Below, one piece after another: positions 35,875 to 45,225 of a stretch of 64,000 nucleotides of DNA. The position numbers were made by a program, and so were the translations under genes. Numbering within the stretch: position 1 is the stretch's first letter; each line of letters starts with the position of its first letter. The DNA is from Spirochaetales bacterium Spiro_09 (GTDB lineage Bacteria; Spirochaetota; Spirochaetia; Treponematales; Treponemataceae), in the NCBI GenBank assembly GCA_001604385.1, contig LVBK01000020.1, forward strand, positions 1-64,000, in the 5' to 3' direction. The notes under the pieces are model-generated. The model did not search any database. It saw only the letters and a list, made by a program, of their open reading frames with translations, and was not told the DNA's origin.

Positions 35875-37377
35875 TTATCTCCAGTACGAGGCGTTCCAGC
35901 GCAGTTCATTGCGCAGGGAGGCTTCGGTTGTGCTGTTGTCGATCAGTACGCATTCGGTTCCGGTCATTTCGGCCCAGTCGCGTACCATGTCCGCGGTCAC
36001 GATGTTCGAGAAAGCGGTGTGATGGCCGCCGCCCGCGTAGATCCAGGCCTCGGCGGCGCGGATCATGTCGGGTTCGGGTTTCCACAGAACGCGGGCGACG
36101 GGGAGTTTCGGGAAGGGCCCTTCCGGTTTGACAACCTGTACCTTGTTTATGATGCACCGGAAGTGGTTGCCGAAGTCGGTCACCGCCGCGCAGATGGCGG
36201 GAGCGGGTTTCGCGTCGAAGACAAGGCGCGCCGGCGCGTCACGGTCGCCGATGCCGAGCGGGTGTACCTCGAGCCGTGCTTTCCCCTCAGCTATGGACGG
36301 GCAGATTTCAAGCATGTGGGCGCCGAGGACCAGCGCATCGCGGTCCGCATTCCCGAAGTGATAGGTGTAGTCTTCCATGAAGGAGTTTCCGAACCCTTTT
36401 CCCTCGCATCCCGCGGACATAACCTTGAAGGTGCGGACGAGCGCTGCCGTTTTCCAGTCTCCCTCTCCGGCAAAACCGTATCCGTCGGCCATGAGGCGCT
36501 GACAGGCAAGGCCGGGAAGCTGGGTCAGACCGTGCAGGTCCTGGAAGTTGGTGGTAAAGGCCTTAGCCCCGATTTCATCAAGGAAGGAGCGCAGGGCAAT
36601 CTCGATCCGGGCCTGCTCGCGGATGTGCGTGCGGGTGTACGCGGGGTCAGGACCGTCCTGGATGGCGTATTCCGCGGCATAGAGGTCGACCATTCGATTG
36701 GTATCCGCGTCGCTGACCGAGCGTATGCGTTCGGCAAGGTCGCCGATTCCATAATAGGGAACGGACCAGCCGTACCGGATCATGGCCGCTACCTTGTCGC
36801 CGTCGGTTACCGCGACCTCGCGCATGTTGTCGCCGAAGCGCGCAATCTTGAGCGTTTTGCCGTCCGCGACCGCGCAGGCGACACGCATCCAGCGCGCAAT
36901 GCGCTCCTGCGTGTGCGTGTTTCCCCAGTGTCCGGCAATGACGGTTCGGGGAATGTCCATGCGCGCGGTGATAAAGCCGAACTCCCGGTCGCCGTGGGCG
37001 GACTGGTTCAGGTTCATGAAGTCCATGTCGATGTCCGCGTAGGGGAGGTCCCGGTTGAATTGGGTGTTGAGCTGCAGGAGCGGTTTTTTCCAGACGGAGA
37101 GACCCGCGATCCACATTTTTGCCGGGCTGAAGGTATGCATCCAGGCGATGACGCCCGCGCAGCCTTGATCCGCCTGCGCCGCTTCCAGTTCGGCCTTGAT
37201 GCCTTCCGGAGTCAGAACGGTAGGGGTCCAGACGATGGGACAGGGCATGAGTCCGCTTTGGTTCAGCGCTTCAACCACTTTTTTTGAATTGCTTGCAACC
37301 TGTGCAAGGGTTTCGTCCCCGTATAAATCCTGGCTTCCTGTCAGGAATTTGATGGTGTATGCCGGCATTGATTTCAT
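35875..37377 (-). CDS. araA: L-arabinose isomerase
   Basis: 500 residues, the family's usual length. Converts L-arabinose to L-ribulose. IKFLTGSQDLYGDE at the start and WMHTFSPAKMWIAGL are hallmarks. Metal-binding Glu and His residues lie in GFAGEGDWKTAAL, SFMEDYTYHF and GGGHHTAFS. It overlaps the araB stop by 4 nt (ATGA). A second Met nine nt later (37,368) could be the start, but coupling favours 37,377. Confidence 0.96.
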   Translation of the reverse strand: MKSMPAYTIKFLTGSQDLYGDETLAQVASNSKKVVEALNQSGLMPCPIVWTPTVLTPEGIKAELEAAQADQGCAGVIAWMHTFSPAKMWIAGLSVWKKPLLQLNTQFNRDLPYADIDMDFMNLNQSAHGDREFGFITARMDIPRTVIAGHWGNTHTQERIARWMRVACAVADGKTLKIARFGDNMREVAVTDGDKVAAMIRYGWSVPYYGIGDLAERIRSVSDADTNRMVDLYAAEYAIQDGPDPAYTRTHIREQARIEIALRSFLDEIGAKAFTTNFQDLHGLTQLPGLACQRLMADGYGFAGEGDWKTAALVRTFKVMSAGCEGKGFGNSFMEDYTYHFGNADRDALVLGAHMLEICPSIAEGKARLEVHPLGIGDRDAPARLVFDAKPAPAICAAVTDFGNHFRCIINKVQVVKPEGPFPKLPVARVLWKPEPDMIRAAEAWIYAGGGHHTAFSNIVTADMVRDWAEMTGTECVLIDNSTTEASLRNELRWNASYWR

Positions 37378-39062
37378 TTGTTCTCTCCTTCGATGAATGC
37401 GCCCAGGCGCAGATATTTCTCATACAGTTTGTTATACATCCTGACCCGTTCCGGGTCAGGTTTATGTACTCGGTCCGTGCCCGAGGAAAGCGCCTTTTGC
37501 GCGGTGAAGACGTCGGGATACAGTCCCGCGGCGACTGACGCGAAAACGGCCGCTCCCGTGGCGCAGGCCTGGTCGACTGCCGTCACATGAATGCTGCGGT
37601 TGGTAATGTCCGCAAGAATCTGCATTCCCAGCATGCTCTTTCGGGCAACGCCGCCGATCGCCATGACGCGGTTTATTTTTATGCCGTGCTTTTCAAAGGT
37701 TTCGATGATTGCGCGGGCGCCGAACGCGACCGATTCGAGTAATGAGCGAAGAATCATGGGCGCATCGGTACCCAGCTTAAGGCCGGTCAGGGCTGCGGTC
37801 AGTTTCTGGTTCGCTATCGGGGTGCGCCTGCCGTTTATCCAGTCAAGGGCAAGCGGGGCGCTTTCCGACGGTTCAAGTTTATCCGCTACCTGTTCAAGTT
37901 CCCGTATAATGCGCTTCTCGACAGCCTCGATTTGATCTTCCGTAATCTGTACTTCCTGGGGAATGATATGCTCGACGGGCCACATCAGGAGGTTGCGGAA
38001 CCACGCAAAATAGTCTCCCCATGCCGACTGTCCCGCTTCGTAGCCAATCCACCCGGGAACAACCGACCCGTCAACCTGGCCGCAAATGCCCGGTACCAGG
38101 GTCTCCTGGACACCTTTCTCGGGCGGGCGGGCAATGATAATGTCACAGGTGGACGTTCCGATGCTCTTGACCAGGGTTCCCTCCCGGGCGTTACCGCCGA
38201 TAGCGCCGATGTGCGCGTCGTAGGCGCCCACGCAAACGATCGTTTTGTCGGACAGGCCGAGGTCTGCCGCCCAACGCGCGGTCAGGGTTCCCGCGCTCGT
38301 ATCGGTAGTCCAGGTTTCGGTTCCCAGGGTATCCCGGATGTCGCCGAGCCGGCTGTCGAGGCGGTCAAAAAATTCCCGGGGAGGGTAGCCGCCCCAGTCC
38401 TTGTGCCACAGAATCTTGTGGCCTGCCGCACAGCGACTGCGCTTTATGAGCTGAGGCGCCGTCGTTCCCGTCAGTTCCGCGACGATCCAGTCGCAGTGCT
38501 CAACCATTGTGTATGCCGCTTTCGATACAGCGGGGTTCGTCCGTATCGTATGGAGCGCCTTTGCCCAAAACCATTCGGAGGAGTACACCCCTCCGGTGTA
38601 GCGGGTGTAGTCGGTTCCACCCCAGGTACGGGAAAGGCGGTTAATTTCATCTGCCTCCGCAACGGCGCTGTGGTCTTTCCACAGGATGAACATGGCGTCA
38701 CTGTCTTCGGCAAATTCGGGAAGGAGGGCGAGGGGAGTTCCGTTCCGGTCCGCAAAACAGGGAGTCGAGCCGGTGGTGTCGATACAGATTGCCCTGATCT
38801 TGCTTGCAACTGATGCGTTAACGTACACGCATGATTGCAAAAGGGCCTCCTTGACTGCCTTGTGCAGGCACTCCGTATAATCCGAGGGGTGCTGCCGGAA
38901 TCGGTCTTTTGCCGGATCGCACCAGGCACCTGTCTTCCAGCGGGGGTAGTATTCCACGTGCTGGCCGGCGATTTTTCCGTTGGCTGCGTCCAGAACGACA
39001 ACCCGGACGGAGTCGGAACCGAAGTCCGCCCCGATCACATAATGTTCATCTTTATACATCAT
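37374..39062 (-). CDS. araB: L-ribulokinase
   Basis: 562 residues, FGGY kinase family. Phosphorylates L-ribulose with ATP. VIGADFGSDSVRVVVLDA is the N-terminal phosphate loop, ICIDTTGSTPCF the sugar site, and AIGGVARKSMLGMQILADI the C-terminal FGGY signature. It overlaps lacI by 4 nt and araA by 4 nt. An operator-like 20-bp palindrome lies within the gene at 38,813-38,832. Confidence 0.95.
   Translation of the reverse strand: MMYKDEHYVIGADFGSDSVRVVVLDAANGKIAGQHVEYYPRWKTGAWCDPAKDRFRQHPSDYTECLHKAVKEALLQSCVYVNASVASKIRAICIDTTGSTPCFADRNGTPLALLPEFAEDSDAMFILWKDHSAVAEADEINRLSRTWGGTDYTRYTGGVYSSEWFWAKALHTIRTNPAVSKAAYTMVEHCDWIVAELTGTTAPQLIKRSRCAAGHKILWHKDWGGYPPREFFDRLDSRLGDIRDTLGTETWTTDTSAGTLTARWAADLGLSDKTIVCVGAYDAHIGAIGGNAREGTLVKSIGTSTCDIIIARPPEKGVQETLVPGICGQVDGSVVPGWIGYEAGQSAWGDYFAWFRNLLMWPVEHIIPQEVQITEDQIEAVEKRIIRELEQVADKLEPSESAPLALDWINGRRTPIANQKLTAALTGLKLGTDAPMILRSLLESVAFGARAIIETFEKHGIKINRVMAIGGVARKSMLGMQILADITNRSIHVTAVDQACATGAAVFASVAAGLYPDVFTAQKALSSGTDRVHKPDPERVRMYNKLYEKYLRLGAFIEGENK
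38813..38832. promoter_or_regulatory. Operator-like palindrome inside araB
   Basis: ATGCGTTAACGTACACGCAT, with arms ATGCGT/ACGCAT. It matches the intergenic site at 42,342 in 17 of 20 positions, which suggests a shared repressor site within the coding sequence. Confidence 0.6.
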
Positions 39063-40075
39063 ACAAGGTTCTCCTTGATAAAAATATCCAGCGGCATTTG
39101 AACTTCAGTTGCCGGAGTCTCTTCCAGCACGACGCTCCGGTACAGTTCGGTAATGACTCTGCGACCCTGCTCTTCCGGCCGTTGGGAAATAAGGCAGTCG
39201 ATGATATCCGTTTTCAGGAATTCAACATTTTCCGGGACCGGGTCGTAGCCAACCAGGATGCGTCCCTTTTTTGCCCCGCTGTTGTACAGAATATCCGCGA
39301 TAATATGCGAGGCAGACGTGACGACGAAGAATCCGCGAAGTGAGGGATGCGCATCTACCAGTTCTCCAAGAATTCGTTTCGCTTCCTGCCGGTTGGTTTC
39401 GGGACAGACGCAGTCGATGATGGCGCAGCCCGGTTTTTTCCGAAACCATTGGGTGAAGCCCCGTGCCCGTTCATTCAGGTTGAAAGCTTCCGTGTATGGG
39501 CGGATTATGGCATAGGGTCCCTGGTTTCCGCCCAGCAGCTCCATCATTCTGCCGGCTACAAGGCCCCCCTTGAAGGGGTCCTGCGCAACAACGGTTTGTG
39601 CCCGTGCCCCCGGAAGCGGAGAGTCTATCAGACAGTAGGGCGCTTGCGGCGGCATTTCCTCAAGCAGGGCGAGCAGTTCCTTTTGCATGACCGGCGCGAT
39701 AACAAAGCCGTCACAGCCTGACTGTACCATTCGCTCCCACACTTCTTTCAGGGAATCGCGGTCTGTGCGGGAGAAGGGAAACAGTTCGGTTTTAATGGAG
39801 AAAACGGCAAAACTATCCGCGGCTTGCACTATTGCGTCGTACATCATTCGCCAGTACAAACTTTCAGAATCCAGTTTGGGAAGCAGCAGCGCGAACCGGT
39901 ATCCCTTGTTCCGTTTCAGGTGACGGGCCAGGGGATTGGGCTGAAAACCTTCCTGCTCGATAATCGCCTGAATTTTATTCCGGGTTTCTGCGGAAACCCG
40001 GCCACGGTTATGCAGCACCCGGTCAACCGTTCCGATGGAGACTCCCGCTAATCTGGCAATTTCAGTAACTGTCAT
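39059..40075 (-). CDS. LacI-family regulator of the arabinose genes
   Basis: 338 residues. The N-terminal helix-turn-helix is MTVTEIARLAGVSIGTVDRVLHN and the hinge helix NPLARHL; the sugar-binding periplasmic-type domain spans 60-330. It is the first gene of the araBAD operon and probably binds L-arabinose or a related sugar. GGGGGACAG lies just before the ATG. An operator-like site overlaps its promoter (TTGACG, 18 nt, TATGAT). Most AraR proteins are GntR-type; this one is not. Confidence 0.9.
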   Translation of the reverse strand: MTVTEIARLAGVSIGTVDRVLHNRGRVSAETRNKIQAIIEQEGFQPNPLARHLKRNKGYRFALLLPKLDSESLYWRMMYDAIVQAADSFAVFSIKTELFPFSRTDRDSLKEVWERMVQSGCDGFVIAPVMQKELLALLEEMPPQAPYCLIDSPLPGARAQTVVAQDPFKGGLVAGRMMELLGGNQGPYAIIRPYTEAFNLNERARGFTQWFRKKPGCAIIDCVCPETNRQEAKRILGELVDAHPSLRGFFVVTSASHIIADILYNSGAKKGRILVGYDPVPENVEFLKTDIIDCLISQRPEEQGRRVITELYRSVVLEETPATEVQMPLDIFIKENLV

Positions 40076-40093
40076 CTGTCCCCCGGCACCAGG

Positions 40094-40109
40094 TGCGTGT
40101 ACCTACACA
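40094..40109. promoter_or_regulatory. Operator-like site at the lacI-araBAD promoter
   Basis: TGCGTGTACCTACACA, containing the palindrome GTGTA-GG-TACAC on the other strand. It lies at the likely transcription start and shares TGCGTGTACCT with the site at 42,342. Confidence 0.65.
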
Positions 40110-40167
40110 TCATACAGGCTGACGAAGTGAACCGTCAATACGGAAGTTTCCCCGATGCTGTGTATGG

Positions 40168-41595
40168 TCACCTTTGTTCCAGCAGTTCAAAGGAGAGGAG
40201 GCTTGCGCGGCCTTCTCCCCGGTAGGTCCAGTACAGGGCGTGTACCCCGTCCGGAATACTGGCTTGTACCGTGTTCCGGGTCCATATATTGGTATAATCG
40301 ACCGGAATGCGGACGAGCGCCGGTCCGTTTATTGATAGGGATAAAAGGAATTCCCCCCGTGCATACCCCCGCGTCGTGATTGCAACCGACCGGATAGCGC
40401 GGGTTTCAATGTACTTGAAGCCGGCGACGCTTCGGTCCACCATGTTGGCAATATAGCCCGCCTCCTCGTCCCCGTCCTTTCCGTCCTGGGTGATCAGGGG
40501 AAAGCGGTTGTCCGGCCAGGGGGCCTGGGCGGTATAGATTGACGGTATGGCGCAAAAAAGATTGCAGGCAATGTAGGCGGGAATGGTTCCCCTTCCTTCT
40601 ATGGGTTTCCCGCGCGGCCCCTGGGAGGTAATTTCAACCTGTGCAATCCCGCCATCCTGATCGATCGAAATTTTTTCTATGCAACCCTGTCTGCTGAAAG
40701 TAGTGCCGTTTGTCTGGCGATGGTAAAAAATCCAGGTATCCGTTCCATTTACCAAAATGCCCCCATGGTTGTTTCCGCCGTAATAGGCGGGCATTTGGGC
40801 GTTCTTGTAGGTATCGATATGGAGGTCATTGTTGCTGACGATGACACCCCGATACATGAAGTCTCTGTCGGGGTGCGCGCTTGTCGCATAGCACAGTTCA
40901 TGCATCACCGTCGAGGAGTATACCAGATAATAGAGCTGCCCGATTTTTCTGATGCTGGGCGCCTCGAAATATTCATGCTGTTCGAAGCCCGTACCTTTTG
41001 CAAGATGCTGGGCCGGCAGTATAAATTCGGGACCGCGTTCAAGGGTGATCATGTCCTTTCCGATCGCGCTGAACATGCAGCCGCTGCGGCTGGTGTCTCC
41101 CGGAGGGCAGAAGCCGGTATACAGCCAGGTGTGCTCCCCTTCGGTCAATACCGCGGGGTCGTATTGGTGTTCGTCGCCTTTTTTTTCTCCGAGCGGGGTA
41201 CCGTCCGCATGACGGACATAGCCGTAAAACGCGAAGGGCCCGGCTGGCCCGTCCGCCACCGCGACGGAAATTCTGCTTACCTTATCGAGGGCATAATACA
41301 GGTAATACCGGCCGTCGGCGCCCCGGGTTACGTCCGGCGCGTACAGGCACATGCGCCCGTCAGGATTGAGGGGATCGTCCGTTTTTTTGTAGATTGTGCC
41401 TTCGCAGGTCCAGGTGGTCAGGTCGTCAGCGGGAGCCGACCAGCACAAATAATCGTTCAGGCAGAATACGTGGCCGTTGAATTTGTCGTGCGAGCCGTAG
41501 AGGTATACCCTCCCCTCGAAGAGATGCGGTTCGCCGTCAGGAATGTATTCCCAGGATGGCAGATAGGGGTTGCCCGGTGTTTTCCATGCGTTCAT
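40168..41595 (-). CDS. Glycoside hydrolase family 43 with C-terminal carbohydrate-binding domain
   Basis: 475 residues, no signal peptide, so cytoplasmic. The five-blade propeller occupies about 1-330. HLFEGRVYLYGSHDKFNG has the catalytic-base Asp region, LYAPDVTRGADGRYYLYY the middle Asp, and EYFEAPSIRKIGQLYYLVYSS the acid Glu. The last 130 residues form a CBM6-like beta sandwich. It probably releases arabinose or xylose from imported oligosaccharides. The start overlaps the esterase stop (ATGA). Confidence 0.88.
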   Translation of the reverse strand: MNAWKTPGNPYLPSWEYIPDGEPHLFEGRVYLYGSHDKFNGHVFCLNDYLCWSAPADDLTTWTCEGTIYKKTDDPLNPDGRMCLYAPDVTRGADGRYYLYYALDKVSRISVAVADGPAGPFAFYGYVRHADGTPLGEKKGDEHQYDPAVLTEGEHTWLYTGFCPPGDTSRSGCMFSAIGKDMITLERGPEFILPAQHLAKGTGFEQHEYFEAPSIRKIGQLYYLVYSSTVMHELCYATSAHPDRDFMYRGVIVSNNDLHIDTYKNAQMPAYYGGNNHGGILVNGTDTWIFYHRQTNGTTFSRQGCIEKISIDQDGGIAQVEITSQGPRGKPIEGRGTIPAYIACNLFCAIPSIYTAQAPWPDNRFPLITQDGKDGDEEAGYIANMVDRSVAGFKYIETRAIRSVAITTRGYARGEFLLSLSINGPALVRIPVDYTNIWTRNTVQASIPDGVHALYWTYRGEGRASLLSFELLEQR

Positions 41596-42302
41596 GTAGC
41601 GCGCTCCTTCCAATTGAATTTAAGTGATTGTTCAAGTCCGTACTTCCAGACATCCCAGTCATGTCCTCCGGGAATGTATTCACAGCGGTGAGAAAAGCCC
41701 TTGTTCGACAAAACGCGGTCTGCATCCTTTGTGACGTATAACAGCTCGTCCTCCGTTCCGCAGCACAGCCATATCTTCGCGCTGTCTTTCCTGCATACGG
41801 CCGATTCCAGCAAGGCGATATCGGTATTCGGCGCGGGGGAGAAGGCCGCGACAAAGGAAAAAAGATCCGGACGGGACAGACCGATATTCAGGCTTTGTCC
41901 GCCCCCCATGGAGAGGCCGCAGATGCCTCGGCATTCGCGCCTGTCCGGGATGGCGAAGCGTTCATGACAAAGCGGGACAAGGCAGGATGCCAGTTCGCGG
42001 CCAAAATTGAGGAAGCCCTCGATTGCATGGGGTTCGAATACATTTTCGGGTGCGCTGTCCGGATTCGATGCCCTGCCGTTCGGAAATACGGCAATGAGCG
42101 GGGGTATGCTCCTGTCGGCTATCAGGCGGTCCAGAATGGCGTCCGGATTGCCGTACCGCTGCCATTCGTCTTCATCTCCCCCGATGCCGTGCAGCACGAA
42201 CAGGAGGTACCGGATATCGCCGCTTTCTGTCGTGGACGGGGTGTATATGCGGCACCTTCGAAGCGTTCCGGTTACCGGGGACTGATACTCCATCAATTCC
42301 AA
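41592..42302 (-). CDS. CE1-type esterase, cytoplasmic
   Basis: 236 residues, TTG start with GGAGGT about 5 nt upstream. FVLHGIGGDEDEW is the oxyanion strand, [13 protein letters not shown] the nucleophile elbow and GGHDWDVW the His. There is no signal peptide. It is a close relative of the lipoprotein esterase at 33,515 and sits next to GH43, so it should deacylate imported arabino- or xylo-oligosaccharides. Confidence 0.87.
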   Translation of the reverse strand: MELMEYQSPVTGTLRRCRIYTPSTTESGDIRYLLFVLHGIGGDEDEWQRYGNPDAILDRLIADRSIPPLIAVFPNGRASNPDSAPENVFEPHAIEGFLNFGRELASCLVPLCHERFAIPDRRECRGICGLSMGGGQSLNIGLSRPDLFSFVAAFSPAPNTDIALLESAVCRKDSAKIWLCCGTEDELLYVTKDADRVLSNKGFSHRCEYIPGGHDWDVWKYGLEQSLKFNWKERAT

Positions 42303-42341
42303 GATTGACCTCCGTAGTATATGGGTGTATCATGTAGTATA

Positions 42342-42361
42342 TTGCGTTAAGGTACACGCAA
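42342..42361. promoter_or_regulatory. Operator-like palindrome between esterase and GH51 genes
   Basis: TTGCGTTAAGGTACACGCAA, arms TTGCGT/ACGCAA. On the minus strand TATACT follows at once, so a protein bound here would block the esterase-GH43 promoter. Confidence 0.72.
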
Positions 42362-42416
42362 AAAGAGCCGGAACAATTCCCCGGCGACTTCGTTACCATA
42401 CCACGGCTTTTTCAGT

Positions 42417-42430
42417 TTGTGTACCCACAA
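42417..42430. promoter_or_regulatory. Operator-like site before the GH51 gene
   Basis: TTGTGTACCCACAA, arms TTGTG/CACAA, sharing the GTGTACC core. It lies directly before the ribosome site of the arabinofuranosidase gene. Confidence 0.65.
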
Positions 42431-42440
42431 AGAGGTGAAT

Positions 42441-43955
42441 ATGGATCACGCGTTAATTGTGTATGTTAATCAGACGGGACCGGTCATCGAGCGGGATATT
42501 TACGGTCATTTTTCCGAGCACTTGGGCCGCTGCATTTATGGCGGAATATGGGTGGGAAAGGATTCTCCCATTCCGAATATCAACGGATACCGCAAGGATT
42601 TGGTCGAGGCGCTCAAACGCATCCGGATTCCCAATCTCCGCTGGCCGGGCGGCTGTTTTGCCGACGAGTATCATTGGATGGACGGTATCGGGCCCCAGGA
42701 AACGCGCAAACGCATGGTCAACACGCACTGGGGCGGTGTCGTCGAGGACAATTCGTTCGGTACGCACGAGTTTATGGATTTGTGCGAGCTGTTGGACTGC
42801 AAGGCCTACGTAAACGGCAATGTCGGAAGCGGCTCCGTCCAGGAAATGCAGGAGTGGGTCGAGTATATGACCTTTGACGGGGATTCCCCCATGGCCCGCC
42901 TCCGCGCAAAAAACGGCCGGGAAAAACCCTGGAAGCTTCCCTATTTCGGCGTGGGGAACGAGAACTGGGGCTGCGGCGGCAATATGACCCCCCAGCAGTA
43001 TGCTCTTGAGTACCGGCGGTATCAAACCTACGTGCGTAATTACGGCGGAAACACCATCTACAAGATTGCCTGCGGCGCGAATGTGGCAGACTATGCGTGG
43101 ACGGAAACGCTGATGAAGGAAGCCGGACGTTTTATGGACGGGCTGAGCCTGCATAATTATACCTTCGAGCTTGACTGGGATCATAAGGGGTCGGCGACAG
43201 AGTTCGACGAGAATAACTGGTATACCACGCTCCGAAACGCCTGCGGCATGGATGGTCTGATTACCAACCACGAGCGGATTATGGACACCTGGGACCCGGG
43301 CAAACGGATCGGCATGATCGTCGATGAATGGGGCTGCTGGCACAAGGTTGAGCCGGGAACCAACCCGGGCTTTTTGTATCAGCAGAACACGCTGCGCGAC
43401 GCCCTGGTCGCGGGCATTGTGCTGAACGTCTTCAACAATCATGCCGAGCGCGTGCGCATGGCCAATCTTGCGCAGCTCGTGAATGTGCTTCAGTCTCCCA
43501 TTTTGACCGAAGGGCCTGATATGGTGCTGACCCCCACCTGGCATGTCTTTGACCTGTATAAGGAACATCAGGGAGCCCGTTTGCTTGCGACAGGACTGGC
43601 GACCGCCGAGTATCGGCCTGCGGCAAAAAGCGAGGCCGCCGCGAAGGACAAAAAAGGCATTCCCGCCGTCAGCGCGTCCGCATCCTGCTCCGATGACGGC
43701 ACGGTAACGGTAACGCTGACCAATGCGAATCCGTCGGAAAACGCCCGGGTTCCCCTGTCGCTTTCCGGTTCCGCGAAACAGTACCGCGTCTCCAGCGCAG
43801 AGGTCTTGAGCGCCGACCGGATGAACGTACATAACGATTTTGTCAATCCTCGTGCATTGGTTCCAGTTCCTCTTTCGGTGCCGTCGGTTCGCGACAATAG
43901 TATTGATCTGGTGCTGCCGCCCATGTCGGTTGCCTGTATCCGTTTTTTAGTCTAG
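42441..43955 (+). CDS. abfA: Glycoside hydrolase family 51 alpha-L-arabinofuranosidase
   Basis: 504 residues from the ATG at 42,441 with GAGGTGA upstream. No signal peptide, as usual for GH51. [20 protein letters not shown] starts the catalytic barrel. The acid/base is Glu174 in [11 protein letters not shown] and the nucleophile Glu296 in VDEWGCW. A C-terminal beta domain follows ([17 protein letters not shown]). It frees L-arabinose, feeding AraA-AraB-AraD. It is divergent from the esterase-GH43 operon. Confidence 0.95.
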   Translation: MDHALIVYVNQTGPVIERDIYGHFSEHLGRCIYGGIWVGKDSPIPNINGYRKDLVEALKRIRIPNLRWPGGCFADEYHWMDGIGPQETRKRMVNTHWGGVVEDNSFGTHEFMDLCELLDCKAYVNGNVGSGSVQEMQEWVEYMTFDGDSPMARLRAKNGREKPWKLPYFGVGNENWGCGGNMTPQQYALEYRRYQTYVRNYGGNTIYKIACGANVADYAWTETLMKEAGRFMDGLSLHNYTFELDWDHKGSATEFDENNWYTTLRNACGMDGLITNHERIMDTWDPGKRIGMIVDEWGCWHKVEPGTNPGFLYQQNTLRDALVAGIVLNVFNNHAERVRMANLAQLVNVLQSPILTEGPDMVLTPTWHVFDLYKEHQGARLLATGLATAEYRPAAKSEAAAKDKKGIPAVSASASCSDDGTVTVTLTNANPSENARVPLSLSGSAKQYRVSSAEVLSADRMNVHNDFVNPRALVPVPLSVPSVRDNSIDLVLPPMSVACIRFLV

Positions 43956-43961
43956 GCGTTC

Positions 43962-44243
43962 ATGGCATGCAGAAATTGCGGCGGGGAAGGGCTTCCCGCT
44001 CTTGAGGAGATAGACCGGATAGCGAGGGAAGTCGCCCTGTCAATGAGCGGGCAGCTTGAGCGCCCTCCCGTGTCGGGACCCGCTCTTTCCGCCCGTATCG
44101 AAGCCTGCCAAAAGTGCGAGGGCCTTGCCGGCTCGGTGCTGTGTACGCACTGCGGCTGTTTTGTCGCGGTGCGGGCGCTGGACCCGGCCCAAAAGTGTCC
44201 CCACCCCGCCGGCAGCCGCTGGGGTGCGGCCGGCGATCGCTAG
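43962..44243 (+). CDS. Small Cys-rich protein (DUF6171-like)
   Basis: 93 residues. CRNCGG near the start, CQKCEGL, LCTHCGCFVAVRAL and CPHP form a set of cysteines that would bind zinc. The pattern CxxC...CxxC...CxxCGCFV.xRA matches a family of small proteins of unknown function from Firmicutes and spirochaetes (DUF6171, from memory). It starts 6 nt after abfA. Confidence 0.62.
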   Translation: MACRNCGGEGLPALEEIDRIAREVALSMSGQLERPPVSGPALSARIEACQKCEGLAGSVLCTHCGCFVAVRALDPAQKCPHPAGSRWGAAGDR

Positions 44244-44253
44244 CTGCGAACCC

Positions 44254-44271
44254 AGGGGCGGCTGCCCCTTT
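44254..44271. terminator. Possible bidirectional hairpin between convergent genes
   Basis: AGGGGC and GCCCCT pair around a 4-nt loop between the DUF6171-like and CPBP genes. The T-content after it is modest. Confidence 0.4.
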
Positions 44272-44284
44272 CAACTCTTTCCCG

Positions 44285-44998
44285 TCACTCCCCGTCAAAC
44301 AGAAAGACGACGACAAGATCCTGCACACAATGCAACAGGATGACCGGAAAAAGACTTCCGGTTGAAAGATAGTAAAAGCCGAAGAGAGTCCCCAACAGGA
44401 GTGGTTTGAACACATCCCGTCCCTGATAGACATGGCCCAAGCCGAAGACTGCCGAGGACATACCCAAAATGGCAAGCGGATGCAGGGCCGGAAGGTAGAC
44501 TGCGAGTGCGAAAAACAGAAAACCCCGGTACACCGTTTCTTCCACAATGCCGGCAGAGAGGGCCACCGGAACCCAGGCCTTTCGTTCGGCAGCGGTGACC
44601 GGCAAGAACGCGGTGTAGGCTTCGGTCATTCCTCTTGTCGCCTGTTCCTGGACAGCGGCGCTCGATTTCAGCGCGATAATCGAATAGATCGTGTAGCCCA
44701 GATGCAGGCAGAAAAGAACTATGCCGACAATTGCGGCTGCCGGATGCAGCGAGAAGTGGGCGATAGAAATTAAGCGGAAACCCAGGAGAGCGGGTGAAAG
44801 GCCCGCAAGCGGTATCAGCAAAATAACAGGCAGCAGGGGGAGCCATGCCCACAACGCCTGGCTCCGGTATCCGGCCAGCTTGTCGGTATTTCCGGCGACG
44901 CGCTTCCGCTGTTCAATCAAACCCTCGATGGGAGCATATACCAAAAGAAAAATGACGAGCATCGCGGAACACACATGAAAAATAAAACTGTTTGTCAT
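44285..44998 (-). CDS. CPBP-family intramembrane metalloprotease
   Basis: 237 residues from the ATG at 44,998. Seven or eight helices. The glutamate motif EETVYRGFLF and the His motifs FGLGHVYQG and LLHCVQD are the three conserved blocks of the CAAX protease / bacteriocin-processing (Abi) family. Substrate unknown. TTGACA, 17 nt, TACACA and 6 nt lead to this ATG, again consistent with a very short or absent leader. Confidence 0.83.
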   Translation of the reverse strand: MTNSFIFHVCSAMLVIFLLVYAPIEGLIEQRKRVAGNTDKLAGYRSQALWAWLPLLPVILLIPLAGLSPALLGFRLISIAHFSLHPAAAIVGIVLFCLHLGYTIYSIIALKSSAAVQEQATRGMTEAYTAFLPVTAAERKAWVPVALSAGIVEETVYRGFLFFALAVYLPALHPLAILGMSSAVFGLGHVYQGRDVFKPLLLGTLFGFYYLSTGSLFPVILLHCVQDLVVVFLFDGE

Positions 44999-45033
44999 AT
45001 TCCCTGTGTACCCTGTCCGGGGCAAACTGTCAA
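44999..45033 (-). promoter_or_regulatory. Promoter of the CPBP gene
   Basis: Minus strand: TTGACA (45,033-45,028), 17 nt, TACACA (45,010-45,005), 6 nt, ATG. The -35 box is perfect and the -10 box weak. AGGGA within the 6 nt could instead act as a ribosome site. Confidence 0.5.
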
Positions 45034-45041
45034 CAACGGGG

Positions 45042-45081
45042 TACTGCTATCAATATTGTTGATGCTATCAATATTGTTGAT
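45042..45081. repeat. 21-bp repeat, copy 2, with tandem 18-bp unit
   Basis: The reverse complement of the 21-bp repeat lies at 45,042-45,062. GCTATCAATATTGTTGAT occurs twice in tandem (45,046-45,063 and 45,064-45,081). Each unit holds the inverted half-sites ATCAA-N5-TTGAT, like a small operator. Confidence 0.7.
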
Positions 45082-45090
45082 GAATCAACA

Positions 45091-45190
45091 TGAGGCAGAA
45101 AGCGTCATCCTGGTTGACCGCCGGACGGCTCCCGCCATCCGGCTCGACCAACGCGCGGAGCCCCCGCGTTCGAAAGCATCAGGGGTAGCG
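45091..45190 (+). repeat. Dispersed intergenic repeat, copy D
   Basis: TGAGGCAGAAAGCG at 45,091 and CGGAGCCCCC at 45,156-45,165 (65 nt apart), followed by GCGTTCG / CGAACGC arms (45,166-45,191). It lies between the divergent CPBP promoter and the end of cysK, directly after the tandem 18-bp repeat. Confidence 0.6.
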
Positions 45191-45225
45191 AACGCGCTCC
45201 GGCAGGCAATCTGCCGCCACCTATT

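Noticed and set aside
35176-37287. A 703-residue plus-strand open frame opposite araD-araA
   Set aside because: It is a shadow of two well-supported minus-strand genes in GC-rich DNA; no motif, ribosome site or promoter supports it.
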